DNA from: Clavaria fumosa
Taxonomy: Eukaryota; Basidiomycota; Agaricomycetes; Agaricales; Clavariaceae
NCBI GenBank assembly: GCA_951802425.1
Contig: OX637801.1
Span: 3,348,001 to 3,412,000 of the forward strand
DNA: 64,000 nucleotides
Reading direction: 5' to 3'
Positions within the stretch are counted from its first letter, which is position 1. Every line of letters begins with the position of its first letter. Both the position numbers and the translations under genes were made by a program. This document shows, in pieces, positions 13,187 to 26,278 of this stretch. The notes under the pieces were generated by a model. That model did not search any database and was not told the DNA's origin. It worked only from the letters and a program-made list of their open reading frames with translations.

Positions 13187-15087
13187 ATGCCCTCGCACTC
13201 GCAATCCCCACTCAACGTCACCAGGCGACCTCGGGGCTTGCGGAATGTTGTGGCACGTAAATTGAGATTTGGTCAGCTGATCACCAACCCAAAGCACCAA
13301 ATCGGAAAGCGCAGGTGCTTAGAATCCAACGTCATTAAACGGTCGATATCACCCTGGTCCTCGCCATCTCCAACTCCATCGGCCAGAAACGGCTCCCAGT
13401 GCCTGGTGAACAATTGGCTTTGCGCCTGCAACTCGTCATACACCGATGATCTACCCAAACGTAACGCCACATCCTTGATCGTGGACGCGCTTTCGACACA
13501 CATGGCCGGCGATGGAGTACAGACCTTATCGGACTCCTGTTGTAACGAAGACTGGACACGGCTCAAACTGAGCTTCGCAGGAGCTTCAGAGGCCTACGAA
13601 AGTTTGTGTCTCGCAACTATGGTATTCTGTTGTGTCTCACTCAGGGCTTCCAGACAGTGACCCGGCTGAAGCTGCATCAGCTCTTCGAGCCGTCCTTCAC
13701 GACTGCCACCGCCTCCTTGTTTGTTTCCTCGATCCTTCCGCTCTGTTCCCCGACCAGCCCCTGCTTACTATACCACCAACCAATAACTTACCCATCTCAT
13801 CTTCATCCGATGAGTATCTGCTTCGACGCTGGGACACAAATAGTCAATTTGATTCGGGATGCCAATGCGAGGGTAATAGATATAGGTGGGTTCAGCCCTC
13901 TTAATGATTATCATATTGTATGACGGCGCACTGTGCGGCAGACACGATCCTCCAACGGCTTTCCATGATGTTTTAGGCACCACCCTATTCTATCTCGGCA
14001 ATCTCATTGCAAAAGACTCGTCTTTGGCCACCCCTGATGAGCCATGTAAACCATATCTTTACTGGCTGGCAGCACTCGATGTCTTCGAGACCGGTGAAAC
14101 CCTGCCCAGTCGTACAACACATCATGCTTCAGAGGACTGGCGCATGGCTATCACTTGGGGACGTACTTTGGTTTGTTTGGCTGAAGAACTCTTGTCATAT
14201 CCTGGTGCTTCTCGGAATGGCGAGGCTGATTCATGGTTTCTCGGTGAGGAACCAGCGTGGCCTCCAGATTCGGTGTTCGCCACTATTGCTGCGCAACGTC
14301 CGCCCATCACACGCCGCATGTCTTTTTCTGCAGTAACCCCAAACGATCTGCTTATCCTTGCGATGGATCAATTTTCCCGCGGGATCTTTCATATGCCTCA
14401 CCCTCATGTCCAACCACACAACGCCATCTTAGCCCTCTCAGGGCCAAGTCACTGTTCGCACACCATTTTCGTCGAAAGGCTTTCTCGCCCAAAGCATCTT
14501 TTCACAATTGCCTCCGAAGTGCTCTGCGCTGCGGAGCGGTTAGACGATGCGTCCGAACGCAGACATTGGGCCCTGTGGGCTGATTCCGTCTTCAACCAGA
14601 TGAGGATGGAAGCGGACATGGACGCATGGCGGGAGCAAATAATGTGGGCGAGGGGCAGGTGCTGGCTCACCGTTGGCAGTGCAGGTGTCGAAAGTATCGA
14701 GGATGCCCTCGAAGATGGAAATGAGGCTGTACTTCTGAGCGAAGCGGCGGAATTGGCGAGAGACGGCTTACAGAAGGGTATGTTCGGATAGTGCTTAATC
14801 TTGACCATCTAATCTGTTTCCTTAGCTGTCTATTATTTCGAGCGGGCAAGGGGTTGGGCTGATTCGACATGCTCGATGGAATTGCAACCTCTTGTATGTG
14901 CATTCGACTTCCTCCTTGTTCGTTTATACATGCTCCTCCTTCCCAGATGGTAGAAGCTTTAGTCACTTTGGCCAATCTTACTATTAACGAAACACAACGT
15001 GAAGAACTTTATCGTCGCGCGCAACGAGAGAGTGATGGACGACTTGTTTTGGAGCCGGAGATGGAGGAAATGGAATCTGGATCGTGA
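13187..15087 (+). CDS. Ett1/Nro1-like protein (translation termination / hydroxylase-regulator family)
   Basis: Candidate start at 13187 (MPSHSQSP...RRPRGL). One long first exon leads to KLSFAGASEAYESL. After a roughly 40-nt intron the frame continues as LPDSDPAEAASALRAVLHDCHRLL, comparable to the conserved HECDRLL segment of yeast Ett1. Further introns separate the exon from GTTLFYLGNLIAK, the long central exon (to about 14790) and the last exon with YFERARGWAD and VEALVTLANLTINETQREELYRRAQ. That C-terminal segment matches the helical-repeat end of the Ett1/Nro1 family. Ett1 affects translation termination in yeast, and Nro1 controls an Ofd1-type hydroxylase in fission yeast. The N-terminal exon is poorly conserved in what I can recognise, so the start and family name are tentative. 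The gene ends at 15087. Confidence 0.5.
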
Positions 15088-15291
15088 AGAACTCCGTGTA
15101 GGGCTGCAAGTAGTATTTATTTCTCGTGTTGATCGGGATAGGATACCATGAATACCCTTTGTATCAAGTAGTGTTTATGAAGCACTTGTCGATTATGGGG
15201 CGAAAAACAGCGCCGGCGCCGGTTCTGTATCGTAGCAACAGCAAGTTGGTCAATGTACATGGTATGTCCGATTTGCTAGCTGCGGACAACC

Positions 15292-18200
15292 ATGACATGC
15301 AGGTCTAGTCCTCGAGTGTTCTTTATTCTTCTGCTGTTCTCTCTCTTTTCTCTACTCGCTTCTGCTGCAGAACCCAAGGCCAAAGCCAGCTATTTTCACC
15401 ATCTGCCCAGCAGATTCTTCTTTTTCGACGATACACCGGTTTGTTTTATAACCATTGTAGCATCCGACTCTTTGACGTACTTCATACTCAAGGTCGGGAT
15501 TTATCACGACACCAGGGCAGGTGAAGTCTTTATCTCGCATGATGAAGGGTTCTCGTGGAGTCGTGTCGCGGACATTCCGTCAGGAACCGCGAAAATGGTC
15601 ATCGAACACCCATTCAATAATCGCTATGTATGTGGAGACTGTCCACGTCGCCTTCCATCGCACTGATTTCTCGTATGCAAGGCGTTCATCTTGACTGCCG
15701 GAAAAACACATTTCCGCACAGATGACCGAGGGAAGACCTGGAGGTCGTTTGAGATGCCACTTCCTCCGTCATATCTCAATCAGCCTCTGTCTTTTCACAG
15801 CGATTATGACAGAAACGGCTACATTCTCTATCTTGGCGCGAACTGCGAGCGGAGTGGGCGAAGTGCAATATGTTTTGACGAGGTGCGCTGGTGATATTAT
15901 TGATCAAATCTGCGAAAGCAAACGTCCACCTATTCAGACCTATTACACGAAAGAAGCTTTCAGCGACACTCCAACATTGCTATTGTCTGAGACATCCCGA
16001 TGCCAGTTTGCTCATAGCAGCAGGGACTTCAAGCACGAAGCGCACACGGATCTCATCTATTGTGTAGCCTTGGACACGAAGCCTGCCGGCAGTCACAGGC
16101 CAGCCAGACTCTCCTCCCGCCGTCTCTTCTCCAGCACAGATTACTTTGTGGAGGAGAAGAAGGTTGAAAACCTTGGCATCAGTGAAGATGTGAAAGGAGT
16201 AATTGCGCTTGCCATCGTCTCCAAATTTGCAATTGTGGCATTAAAAGACGTCTCCCCTACAAGCAACGGAGAAATGCTACTTTACGTGACCGTTGACACG
16301 AAGACGTGGGCTAAAGCTCAGTTTCCACATGCCTCAAATGTGCGGCTACGGGAGAACGCGTATACCGTTGTCGAGTCTACTTTGCATTCTCTGGCTATAG
16401 ATGTGCTATTGCAAGACAGGAACAGCATCGGAACGTTATTCGTGAGCAACTCGAACGGCACATACTTCGTGCCGAGCCTGATGGATACGAATCGCAATAA
16501 CGATGGCTATGTGGACTATGAGAATCTGTATGGCGTCGAAGGTGTAGGTCTTGCCAACGTGGTTGCGAATGCTCGAGAGAGGACTCTAGAACGGGAATTG
16601 GAGTCCATGATAACCTTTGACGATGGTATGATACGGTTTCTCTGTGTTGCTATCTACTCATCTTGTCTTCATTTCAGGGCATTCCTGGTCCTTCATCCAA
16701 GCACCGTCGACTGACATCAATGGGAAGCGTGTTCACTGTGATCCCGCCCAATCAAAGGATTGTTCCCTTCATTTGCACTCTGTCACGAACTCGCATAACT
16801 TCGGCCGCATCTTCTCCTCCCCTGCACCTGGTCTCCTCATGGGTGTAGGCTCCATTGGCAAACAACTTGCTCCCTACAAAGATTGCGATACATTCCTTAG
16901 CACAGATTCTGGCCTCACTTGGAAGATGGTTCAGGAGGGCACGCATAAATACGGATTTGGCGATCAGGGTAGCCTTCTCGTAGCAGTCGATGATAGCGAT
17001 TTTGTCGATTTTGTTCGTTACTCCACGGATTTTGGTGCAAATTGGTATGTCGGTTTAACTTCTGTTTCGTCCTTCCGTCGGTTATTCATTTTCCAAGGAA
17101 ATCATTCTCTTTTGGTCTGAGGCTCCGTGCCCAAGCTCTCATTACTCTGCCCGATTCAACGTCGCAGAAATTTTTGCTTCTTGGACAGTTACCCCGCGGC
17201 GAATCGGCATCAGATGGTCGATTTGTTGTTGTCCAGCTTGACTTTTCGGAGACGAGGACGCGCCAGTGTCAGGACAATGACTTTGAGAAGTGGTATGCAA
17301 GGACGTCTAAGGGAAAGCAATGTCTTATGGGGCATAAGGTACCTATCCAAAGTTTATTATACATCCTACTACTCACATTTTGCAAGCAATGGTATAAACG
17401 CCGAAAACCGGATGCCGACTGCTACGTCGGCAACAAGTTTGCGCCTCCTGTTGAACGCGAGGAAAGTTGCCCCTGTGATGAAGATGACTACGAGTGGTGG
17501 GCCATTTCGTTCATAACTCGTGATCGACAGTAATATTTGGTTGTTCCAGTGATTATAACTACATCCGAAATGGTGACGTTTGTGTTCCAGCTGGCTCCGA
17601 ACCTATTCCACCAAACGTGTGCACTGGGAAACCCAACCAGATGTATATGGGATCATCGGGTTATCGGAAAATTCCGGGCAACACGTGTGACAGGAAAAAA
17701 GGCTTGAAGAAGGATGCACAAGTAGAAAAACCATGTTCACAAGGTAGCTCTCGTGTTTCTTTCTAAGGTATTCAAGAGTCGCTAATGCTCCACCAGCGGA
17801 GGTGCCTGAGGGGGAGGTTGTGCATCAAACGGTGCGTCTCTGTACGATTGTGCGAGGGCATCGCGCTTATCCAACTCTTATCAGTTTGAATTTCCCGCTG
17901 AGATTGCTCAGTACGCTTACTTCAAGGATTCCACCGTGAGTGACGATCCACGTTGAATTGATGACTCATGGGCCGACATCTCGTAGACAATCCTTGTCCG
18001 TCTGAACGATCGGACCGTTTGGCAATCGAGCAATGAGGGTTATACATGGCAGCAGTTGCACCCTGAGGAGCGCTTCCTGGCGTTCTACCATCATTCATAT
18101 TCGAATGATCGTGCCTACCTCATCACCGACACGAAGAAGTATTGGTACACAACTAACCAGGGCAAGGATTGGTACCCAATGGACGCGCCAATAAAGCCAA

Positions 18201-20525
18201 ATACATTCGGAATCCAAATACTACATTTCCACCCCAAGTCCGACTATCTCATATGGACAGGTAACGAGGGTTGCGATGGTTCGCAAGAAAATTGTCATGT
18301 CAAAGCTTATTACTCAAGGGATCATGGGCGAAACTGGGATCCAATCGAAACATACGTGCGCAACTGTCAGTGGGCCAGGGACTCAGAGCTAAAGATCGAT
18401 GACACCCAAATCCTTTGCGAAAGCTATCGAGACAAAACGGGGTCGCAAAAGTTCTTTCAGAACGATAATCCATTAGAGCTCGTGGGTGGAACGAATTTCT
18501 TTCAAAAGAAAAAGAAGTTATTCGATCACGTCGTTGGTTTCGCAAAGTTCTCTGAGTTTCTTATAGTGGCCGAGGTGATTCTTTTCCATCTGAATGAGCA
18601 TTTAGCGGCTCACGTCTGCCTAAGTACGTTCCCAGTCGAGGCTCGCTCGATTTACAAGTCTCGCTGGATGGTCGAAATTTTGCGACTGGGGAATTTCCAC
18701 CCAGCATGCACCCTGAGACCCATGCAAGTTTCCTCTGAGTTAGACCTAATTTTGCGCTGACATTTAAGCAGGCGTACACTATCCTAGAGTCAAGCACAAG
18801 GGTGGTTTTCTTACACATGACTATGACAGATACAGATGGTCTTCCGTGGGGTAACCTCTTGAAGTCAAACTCTAATGGAACTTACTTTGGCGTTTCATTG
18901 AGCCACGTTAATCGGGACACTCGCGGTTACGTTGACTTTGAGAAAATGAGTGGTCTGAACGGCATAGCTCTCGTTAACGTTGTATCCAACCCTGAAGACG
19001 CTGTCACCGGCAAAAAGATCTTGCAGACTCGAATCACGCACAACGATGGTTAGTCCCTTTCACCGAGTTTTCTTACGAGGTTTCGATTCTCTTTACTTGT
19101 AACAGGGGGTTCTTGGGATCGTCTCTCTCCTCCTCCAGTAGATTCTCTCAATCGAAGATATAGCTGTGACCAAGCTGTACGTATCCCCTGCGCAAGTGCT
19201 GACTTTATGTTGACCTTTGCTGCACTCTGTTAGGCCTGCGCTTTGCATGTACATGGGTACACAGAACGCTATGACGCTCGAGCAACATACAGTAGCCCAT
19301 CGGCAGTGGGACTCCTCATGGCTGTCGGAAATGTGGGGGAGCATTTGGCTCCCTATACCGAGAGCGATACATTCATTAGCCGGGACGCTGGTTTTACTTG
19401 GGAGGAGGTCCACAAAGATGCTCACCTGTTTGAATTTGGTGATTCCGGGTCAATTCTAGTGATGGCCAACGACGAAGAGCCGACGGACCACGTACTATAC
19501 AGCACTGACGAGGGTTTGACTTGGCAGGAATACGAATTCAGTGCCCAGAAGATGAGGATTAGGGCGATCGTGGCAGTACCTTCGGATACCAGCAGACGAT
19601 TTATTCTAATTGGGAAATACGCCCGGTCCAAGGCTTCGGTGGTTGTGCATCTGGATTTCTCTTCGCTTACCCATAGAAAATGTGCGTCGTCTCAATACAA
19701 ATCATTCCGATATTGAGATCGTCTCCTATAGGTGTGCTGAGCTTTGACCCCCAACACAACGATTTTGAATGGTGGAGCCCAAGCAAAGAACGTTCTGAGC
19801 GTTGCCTTTTTGGCCGACAGGTGACCCTCTGCATTCCCGTCTCTATGGACGTTTCCTGATGCATGACCGTCATCAGACGTTGTACCATCGCCGCGTGCGA
19901 GATACGAATTGTGTTGTTGGGGAACGGGGGAAGGCTGCCGAGAAGGTCATCAAGAACTGCCCATGCAGCAAAGTAGACTTTGAATGGTTTGCAATCCTAT
20001 CATCCGACCCTGCCAAGCCACCGACTCACCCCTTCTCAGTGAATTCAATCATGTTCGGAATGACGAAGGCTCCTGTGTCCTTCAGCCGGGAACCGTACCT
20101 CTGCCCAATAATGACACCTGCCGACATGACGAAGAGTACTGGTATGAGCGCACGGCTTATAGAAAGATTTCTTTCTCCACATGCGAGGATGGAATCCGCC
20201 TTGATCGTGGTGCGCGTCATCGGTGTCCGGAACCAAGGGGCACAGGAATCAGGGGCCCGGAACTAAGGGGCCAAGGTGTCCCATTTTGGTGGATGATTCT
20301 GACAATACCGTTTGCGATCACGGTCATCGTTGTGTACTGGTATTACCGCCGCATTGGTTTGGCACGAGGGTATGATTCCGCTATGAATTTGCATTATTCT
20401 TTATGATGGATTAATGTTCACATGACAGAGTTATTCAACTGCCTGAAGACACTGATGAACCTATGGCCTTAGGCGCGGATCAGATTGACGGATTACCCGG
20501 AGTTATTCGCCTGCCTGGAGACTAG
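15292..20525 (+). CDS. vps10: Vps10/sortilin-type vacuolar sorting receptor (copy 1)
   Basis: The ATG at 15292 gives a signal peptide ([18 protein letters not shown]). Two tandem Vps10 beta-propeller domains follow. Domain 1 has [51 protein letters not shown] and [15 protein letters not shown]. It ends in a Cys-rich 10CC region ([10 protein letters not shown], with the Cys codon split by an intron). Domain 2 repeats this pattern, including [29 protein letters not shown] and [15 protein letters not shown], then [11 protein letters not shown] transmembrane helix ([23 protein letters not shown]) and a short tail end at 20525. The protein cycles between late Golgi and endosome carrying vacuolar hydrolases. 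About a dozen short introns are consistent in phase. The cytosolic tail is only about 35-40 residues, shorter than I would expect for the family. Confidence 0.9.
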
Positions 20526-21260
20526 CCGTCGTCACGGCTGCCAGAGCTTCTCTCATTTGACACTTGTTGTGTATGTACATTTCATATTTCTGGTATGGGA
20601 TGGGATGTGCACATTATATTTTCTTTATTTATGCCTCTCAGTACATCATCCCAAGTTTCCTTGTTATGTCTGTCTACCCCACTGTTTAAGATGATGGGTT
20701 TTGGTGAGTGGTACGGGAATGTTATACTACACTTTCACTGCAGGAGAGAGTACTGTACCATTTTGTTCAATTGACCTGTCACACATCATGCTCAGTGTTG
20801 GTAATCAAGCGGAGCATGAAAAGTTTATTTTATTTTTCACAGCCATGTGCATTGTGCAATACTGCTCAGTATGATTTACTGACTGAGCAGTAAGTAAAAT
20901 TTCTACAACATTATTATTTTATGCACTGTTGACACAGGCTCTCATAGATACAACGATGTTGCAGGTACCTAGCCCCCTAATTAAGTACGGTTTACCAACT
21001 GAGCAATACAACTATGTTGCAGATCTATTTTTTATAGATTATGAGGCCTGTGCCCCAAAACGAAGACTCTGTTGCCCCACAAAGCTCCCCATTTGTGATA
21101 AAAAACTTTGCAACAACAGTTTGAATTGGCCTGACTATGAGTTGAAGCACTATGGACCCAATAGCAGGTTGTTATCACCATCTGGTCAGATGATTTATGA
21201 CTTTCACCCAAAAATCAGTGCAAAACAGGTGATGGGTGATTTCTAATCACCATCAAAATC
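20526..21260. other. AT-rich intergenic DNA without recognised genes
   Basis: About 730 bp downstream of vps10. It contains a 105-codon open frame (20929-21246, +) that resembles no family I recognise. It is probably relic repeat DNA. Confidence 0.4.
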
Positions 21261-21427
21261 AAGGGATATTCACTAGATAATATAATACACCCCTCAATTT
21301 GGGTGATATTAAACTGGAGGATATTAGGTTGTGCAAAACACTCTTGAAATCAAGGGATATTCAACATGATGAGATTGAGTTATATAGTACACCCCCCAAT
21401 ATGGGTGATATTCAACTAGAAGATATT
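21260..21427. repeat. AT-rich minisatellite, left part
   Basis: Imperfect tandem units built from GGGTGATATTAAACTGGAGGATATT and ACAATACACCCC motifs. The array is interrupted after 21427 by solo LTR D1 and resumes at 22747. Confidence 0.7.
21423..21427. repeat. 5-bp target-site duplication, left (ATATT)
   Basis: ATATT directly precedes TGTCAGGACC and recurs directly after ...CCCTAACA at 22747-22751. Confidence 0.8.
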
Positions 21428-22746
21428 TGTCAGGACCCATCCATTTTTCCTCAACCCAACAACTCTATCACCACCCATGGACCTCCCAACATTCCCCTAC
21501 CACCTTGCGAACCCCCCTACACTCTTCCGAAACCTGCTACCAACTTCCGAACACCTCTCAGGCCTCCATCATCTCCTCACGACACTTGCAATCATACTGC
21601 CATACTCACGTCACCTCCCGCCACCTCACCTTACGCGTACCCACCGCCGAACCCACTATTCGATGCTCAACACACTCTTACACAACTCCTACAGCAGCAT
21701 GTGACTTGCCGCATGGCACACTGGCGCTACTCGCATTACTCACGTTACCAGTGTTACTCATGTGACATACTGCCCAAGGACCGCCCAAGGTCACCTGTCT
21801 CACCAGTGCTGTCCATGTGACTGCTCACCTGACCTCGCGACCTTAACGATGAAACGCGCCACCAGCGGTCAAGCTGTGTATCCTTTCAAATTATGTTCTC
21901 CCTTCTTCTTCTTCGTCGTCTATAACTGCGTTAGCCTTGGACCAAGCACCTCTGCTCAGTCGTAGTTACACATATGCTTATTTAGTTAGGTCGCGACCCA
22001 TGACCGGTCATGTCTGCAACCTTACCTATGCTTAGTTTACCCCTCGCGACCTTAGTAGAACACGCGCACGGTCACTCTATGACTAGTTATACCCTGTACT
22101 ACTATAGTCTTGTCGCCTGGCACTCTCTGTACTTTCCCTTTCTCATCATACTCTCTGTACGTACGTATATATAAGTCTCGCATGTACTTACTGTACTCCA
22201 GACTTGATATTGACACATTATTAGTTTAAGCTTGAGGCCCAACGCCTTCTGAGCTTCGAACCAAGCGCGATTGATAGTGCTTGTCTCACTTGGTGACCAG
22301 ATCACACCAAGACCCACTCTGCTTTTCTTCTACTTCGTTCTCGGCGCTCATGTGACTCGCGCCACCTAAGTATTCTCTCCTATTTGTCTTGGTATTGATC
22401 CTTGGTTCTCTTATCGATTGGCAAGGTCATCGCCTTCAGCCGACCCATTCTCAACATCGTCGTGACCTCATGCGACCCCTCTCTATCGTCTATTTCTCCC
22501 ACCTCATCTGTTTCTCTCTCATGCTTCTTTGATTGACGTCGCAACCTCCTCAGCGACCTCCTCACTTGCCTTTTCTCTTTTACGCTCTGTCTTCTGACGT
22601 TGTGACCTTCCTAGCGTATTGACGACCTTTCGGGACCGAGTATTCTCGACTGTACTTGACAGTTGATTGGTTTTAGCAAGTTTGCAAGACCGGTCACCAA
22701 CGAGTCGATATTTGGTATTACTTGTGAGACGGGACAGGCCCTAACA
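21428..22746. mobile_element. Solo LTR D1 (1319 bp, TG...CA, 5-bp duplication)
   Basis: It begins TGTCAGGACCCATCC and ends GGACAGGCCCTAACA, with the TG/CA termini of LTRs. It is flanked by perfect ATATT duplications. It is closely similar over its whole length to 23673-25135. It has no flanking internal region, so it is a solo LTR left by recombination. Five-base duplications fit Ty3/gypsy-type integrases. ORFs inside it (21299-21965) are Pro-rich and I regard them as non-coding. Confidence 0.85.
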
Positions 22747-23135
22747 ATATTGGGTTGTACAAAACACTCTTTACATCAAGGGATATTCAACATGATGAGA
22801 TTGAGTTATATAATACACCCCCCAATTTGGGTGATATTAAGCTGGAGGATATTGAGTGATACAATACACCCCATTAATTTGAGTGATATTAAATTGAAGG
22901 ATATAATACATGTCTCAATTTGAGTGATATTGAACTGGAAAATATTGAGTGATACAATACACCCATTTAATTTGAGTGATATTGAACTGAAGGATATTGA
23001 GTGATACAATGCACCCCTTAATTTAAGTGATATTAAACTGGAAGATATTGAGTGATACAATATACTCCCTCAATTTGAGTGATTAAACTGGAGGATATTG
23101 AGTGATACACCTCTCAATTTGAGTGACATTAAGCC
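22747..23135. repeat. AT-rich minisatellite, right part
   Basis: About seven imperfect units of roughly 50-60 bp with consensus GAGTGATACAATACACCCC, TTAATTTGAGTGATATT and AAACTGGAGGATATT. It continues the array at 21260-21427, which LTR D1 split. Confidence 0.75.
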
Positions 23136-23156
23136 ACAAAATCTTATTGTCTAGAT

Positions 23157-23240
23157 GAGGACTGTAGTGTAATGGATAACACAGCAGTTGTGGGTTGAGT
23201 CCAATTCCATGAGCACTTGAGTTCAACTCCCACTGAGTGC
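23157..23240 (+). other. tRNA-like / SINE-head-like sequence with pol III box A and box B
   Basis: TAGTGTAATGG near 23168 fits the box A pattern and GTTCAACTC near 23220 fits box B, at normal spacing. I could not fold a convincing cloverleaf or assign an anticodon. A decayed tRNA-derived SINE head or tRNA relic fits better than a functional gene. Confidence 0.3.
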
Positions 23241-23672
23241 ATAATTTACAGGCTAAAAAAATACAGTTAAAATCACTGAAAGTATGTAGAGGCCACCTAA
23301 AATATCAAATTAAAATGTGCTTGATAGCAGTGATATTCACCTGGAGAGCAGCAGGTGAATTTGGTCATATATGTGCCAAAAATAACCCATTTCATTTACC
23401 TGATTATCAACCAATACAGTTTCAGGATATCATCAATAAATTAATTTTGTGCAATTTCTTGTGGTGAAAGATAGTGAAAAACATGGCTAAGATGACCCAA
23501 AAACTAACATAAAATTCACCTATTAGATCAGCTTAAAAGGCACCTGTGATAGAGTGAAATTCACCTCTTAGAGATTAGCTTAAAAGACACTTGTATTGTA
23601 GCAATATTCACCCAAAGAACAGTGGGTGAATTCAGACATAAAAGTAGTGAAAATCACCCATTCTCTGTGTCC

Positions 23673-25135
23673 TGTCAGGACCCATCCATTTTTCCTCAAC
23701 CTAACAACTCTATCACCACTCATGGACCTCCCGACGTTCCCCTACCACCTCGCGAACCCCCCTACACTCTTCCGAAACCCGCTATCAACTTCCGAACACC
23801 TCTCAGGCCTCCATCATCTCCTCACGACACTCGCGATCATACCACCATACTCGCGTCACCTCCCGCCACCTCACCTTATGCGTACTCACCGCCGAACCCA
23901 CTATTCGATGCTCAACATGCTCTTACACGACTCCTGCAGCGACACGTGACTTGCCACATGGCACACCAGCGCTACTCGCGCTACTCGCGTTACCAGCATT
24001 ACTCACGTGACATACCGCCCAAAGACTGCCCAAGGTCACCTGCCTCACCAGCGCCGTCCACGTGACCGCTCGCCTGACCGCGTGACCTTAACGATGAAAT
24101 GCGCCACCGGCGGTCAAGCTGTGTATCCTTTCAAATTATGTTCTCCCTTCTTCTTCTCAGTCGTCTATAACTGCATTAGCCCTGGACCAAGCCCCTCTGC
24201 CCAGTCGTAGTTACACATACGCTTATTTAGTTAGTCGCGACCCATGACCGGTCACGTCTGCGACCTTACCTATGCTTAGTTTACCCCTCGCGATCTTAGT
24301 AGAACATGCGCACGGTCACTCTACAACTAGTTATACCCCGTACTACTATAGTCTTGTTGCCTGGCGCTCTCTGTACTTTCCCTTTCTCGTCATACTCCCT
24401 GCATGTACATATATATAAGGTCTCGCATGTACTTATGGTACTCTAGACTTGATATTGACGCACATTGGTTTAAGCTTGAGGCTAGTATGCCCTTTGAGCT
24501 TGGAACCATCGTGATTGATAGGTCTTGTCTCTCTTGGTGACCACAAGATCGCCAATACACACTCTACTCTGTTCTAACTCACCCTCTGCGCTCCTACAAC
24601 TCGCGCGATCTAAGTATTCTCTATTATTCATCTTGGTACTGATCTTGGAACCCTACAGGTTCACCTGTCAGTTGGCAAAGTCATCGCCTTCACCGACACA
24701 TTTCTCAACACCGTCGCGACCACTGCGACCCTTCCAACATTGTCTATTTCTTTCACATCGTCTTTTTCCTTCTCTATGCTTCGTCGGTTGACCTCGCGAC
24801 CTTCTCAGCGTTGTCACTTTCTCCCACCTCGTCTATTCCTTTCTTCACGCTTCGTCGGTCGACTTCGCGACCCTCTCAGCGTCACCCATTTCCCCCCTCC
24901 TCATCAATTTCCTCCTTTATGCTTCGTCTACCGACTTTGCGACCTTCCTAACGACGTCTTCCTCCTTTATACTTGTCTTTCTTCGCTCTTACATCTTCTC
25001 AGACGTCTTCGCGACCTTCCGGGACCGAGCATTCTCGACTGTGCTCTACAGTTGATTGGTCTTAGCGAGTTTCCAGCACAGGTCACCAACAAGTCGATCT
25101 CTGGCACTACTATCGAGACGGGACAGGCCCTAACA
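23673..25135. mobile_element. Solo LTR D2 (1463 bp)
   Basis: Second copy of family D, beginning TGTCAGGACC and ending CAGGCCCTAACA. The flanks are TGTCC (23668-23672) and TATCC (25136-25140), a target duplication with one difference, which suggests an older insertion than D1 or a later point change. There is no internal retroelement region. Confidence 0.78.
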
Positions 25136-25140
25136 TATCC

Positions 25141-26270
25141 AATAAACACTTGATTATCAACTAGTCATGGTGATTTTCACTTAGGAAACCATTGATATTC
25201 ACCACATTTCAGGGTTCTTTGTGTTGTGATTTTCACCCAACTTGGGGCCTACAGTGATCATATCCTTCCCTTGGCACACCTTTAAAACGACACTCTCACC
25301 CTCCTCTTCCCCTCCTCCCCTCTCCCCCAGACTGATCACTTAGCCCCCACACTCAACCCATTGCCTCACTTCATGCTATGGCTATCACAACTTGCAGTGC
25401 TGCAGCTTCCTGTGACTCTGCCCCTCAGGGCAGGACTCCAGGCTGTCAGACCTGCCACCACCTAGGGAGGTGTTAGGGATGGGAGTAATCCCATAGTCAG
25501 AGTGCAGAGTATCTGGTGCATAGCCTACAATCATCCACCATTGTGGCTAGTCATCAGTAGAACCTCTTGGAACACAGTTCTATGTTCTAAGATAAGTGGT
25601 TTGGGAGAAGCATTAGCAATGGTGCTTCATTGACAAAGCACATTACCTGCCACATCCCTCTGTATTGCCTATAGGATCACTCTTATGTCACCAGAGTGAT
25701 TCTGTGGTTCCAGGTGATCTCTGACAAGTCCCATTGACAGAATAATTCCTTACTCTTATTGTGGATAAGAGTAAATATGCAAACATTACACAAAGCTATG
25801 CAAGTCTCATTGCATAATTGCATAGGCATATAAAGGATATATTGTAAGGATGTCATGTTAATACTTTCAGGGTTTCAGTATGTATGCCCCTCAAAGTGGA
25901 GACATTGCATGTAGCATCCCTATAGTCAAATCATTATATCCACCTATGAAACTGTTCTATTGTACCATGTAGCATATAGATGTATGCCTACATTTATTGT
26001 CTATATGTGTACAAAGTTTCATGGGGAAGCAATAGGAACTGGCTGAGATATTTACAAGAGGAGTTATTGTAAATATTACACCAAAAATGCGAACTGTTAT
26101 AGCATGCCAAGTTCCTATTCAACTATTTTGCATATAATATCAAACTATAGCTATATTTTATCTCTACCCATGTGCAGAGTTTCATGGAGATTGGTTGAGA
26201 ACTCATGGAGTTATTCACAGTTTGGTAAAGCTTGTTGACAGTCAAAGTGCTGTACTTGCCTAGTTGGGGC
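25141..26270. other. Intergenic region with retroelement-like relic sequence
   Basis: There is no credible gene. From about 25471 (TGTTAGGGATGGGAGTAATCC) the sequence looks like LTR material of a family also represented at 38524-40543, but its borders are not clear. Confidence 0.35.
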
Positions 26271-26278
26271 AGTCATCC

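Noticed and set aside
13273..13566. Minus-strand open frame opposite the Ett1-like gene
   Set aside because: No motif; it is the complement of a coding exon.
20929..21246. 105-codon ORF downstream of vps10
   Set aside because: AT-rich context, no recognised family, no splice partners; left as intergenic.
21299..21965. Pro-rich open frames in solo LTR D1 (and the same in D2)
   Set aside because: Two frames are open at once, there is no start context or conserved domain, and they lie wholly within an LTR.
21428..25135. D1 and D2 as the two LTRs of a single short element
   Set aside because: Each has its own flanking duplication (ATATT/ATATT and TGTCC/TATCC) and the DNA between them is the continuing minisatellite, not an element interior.
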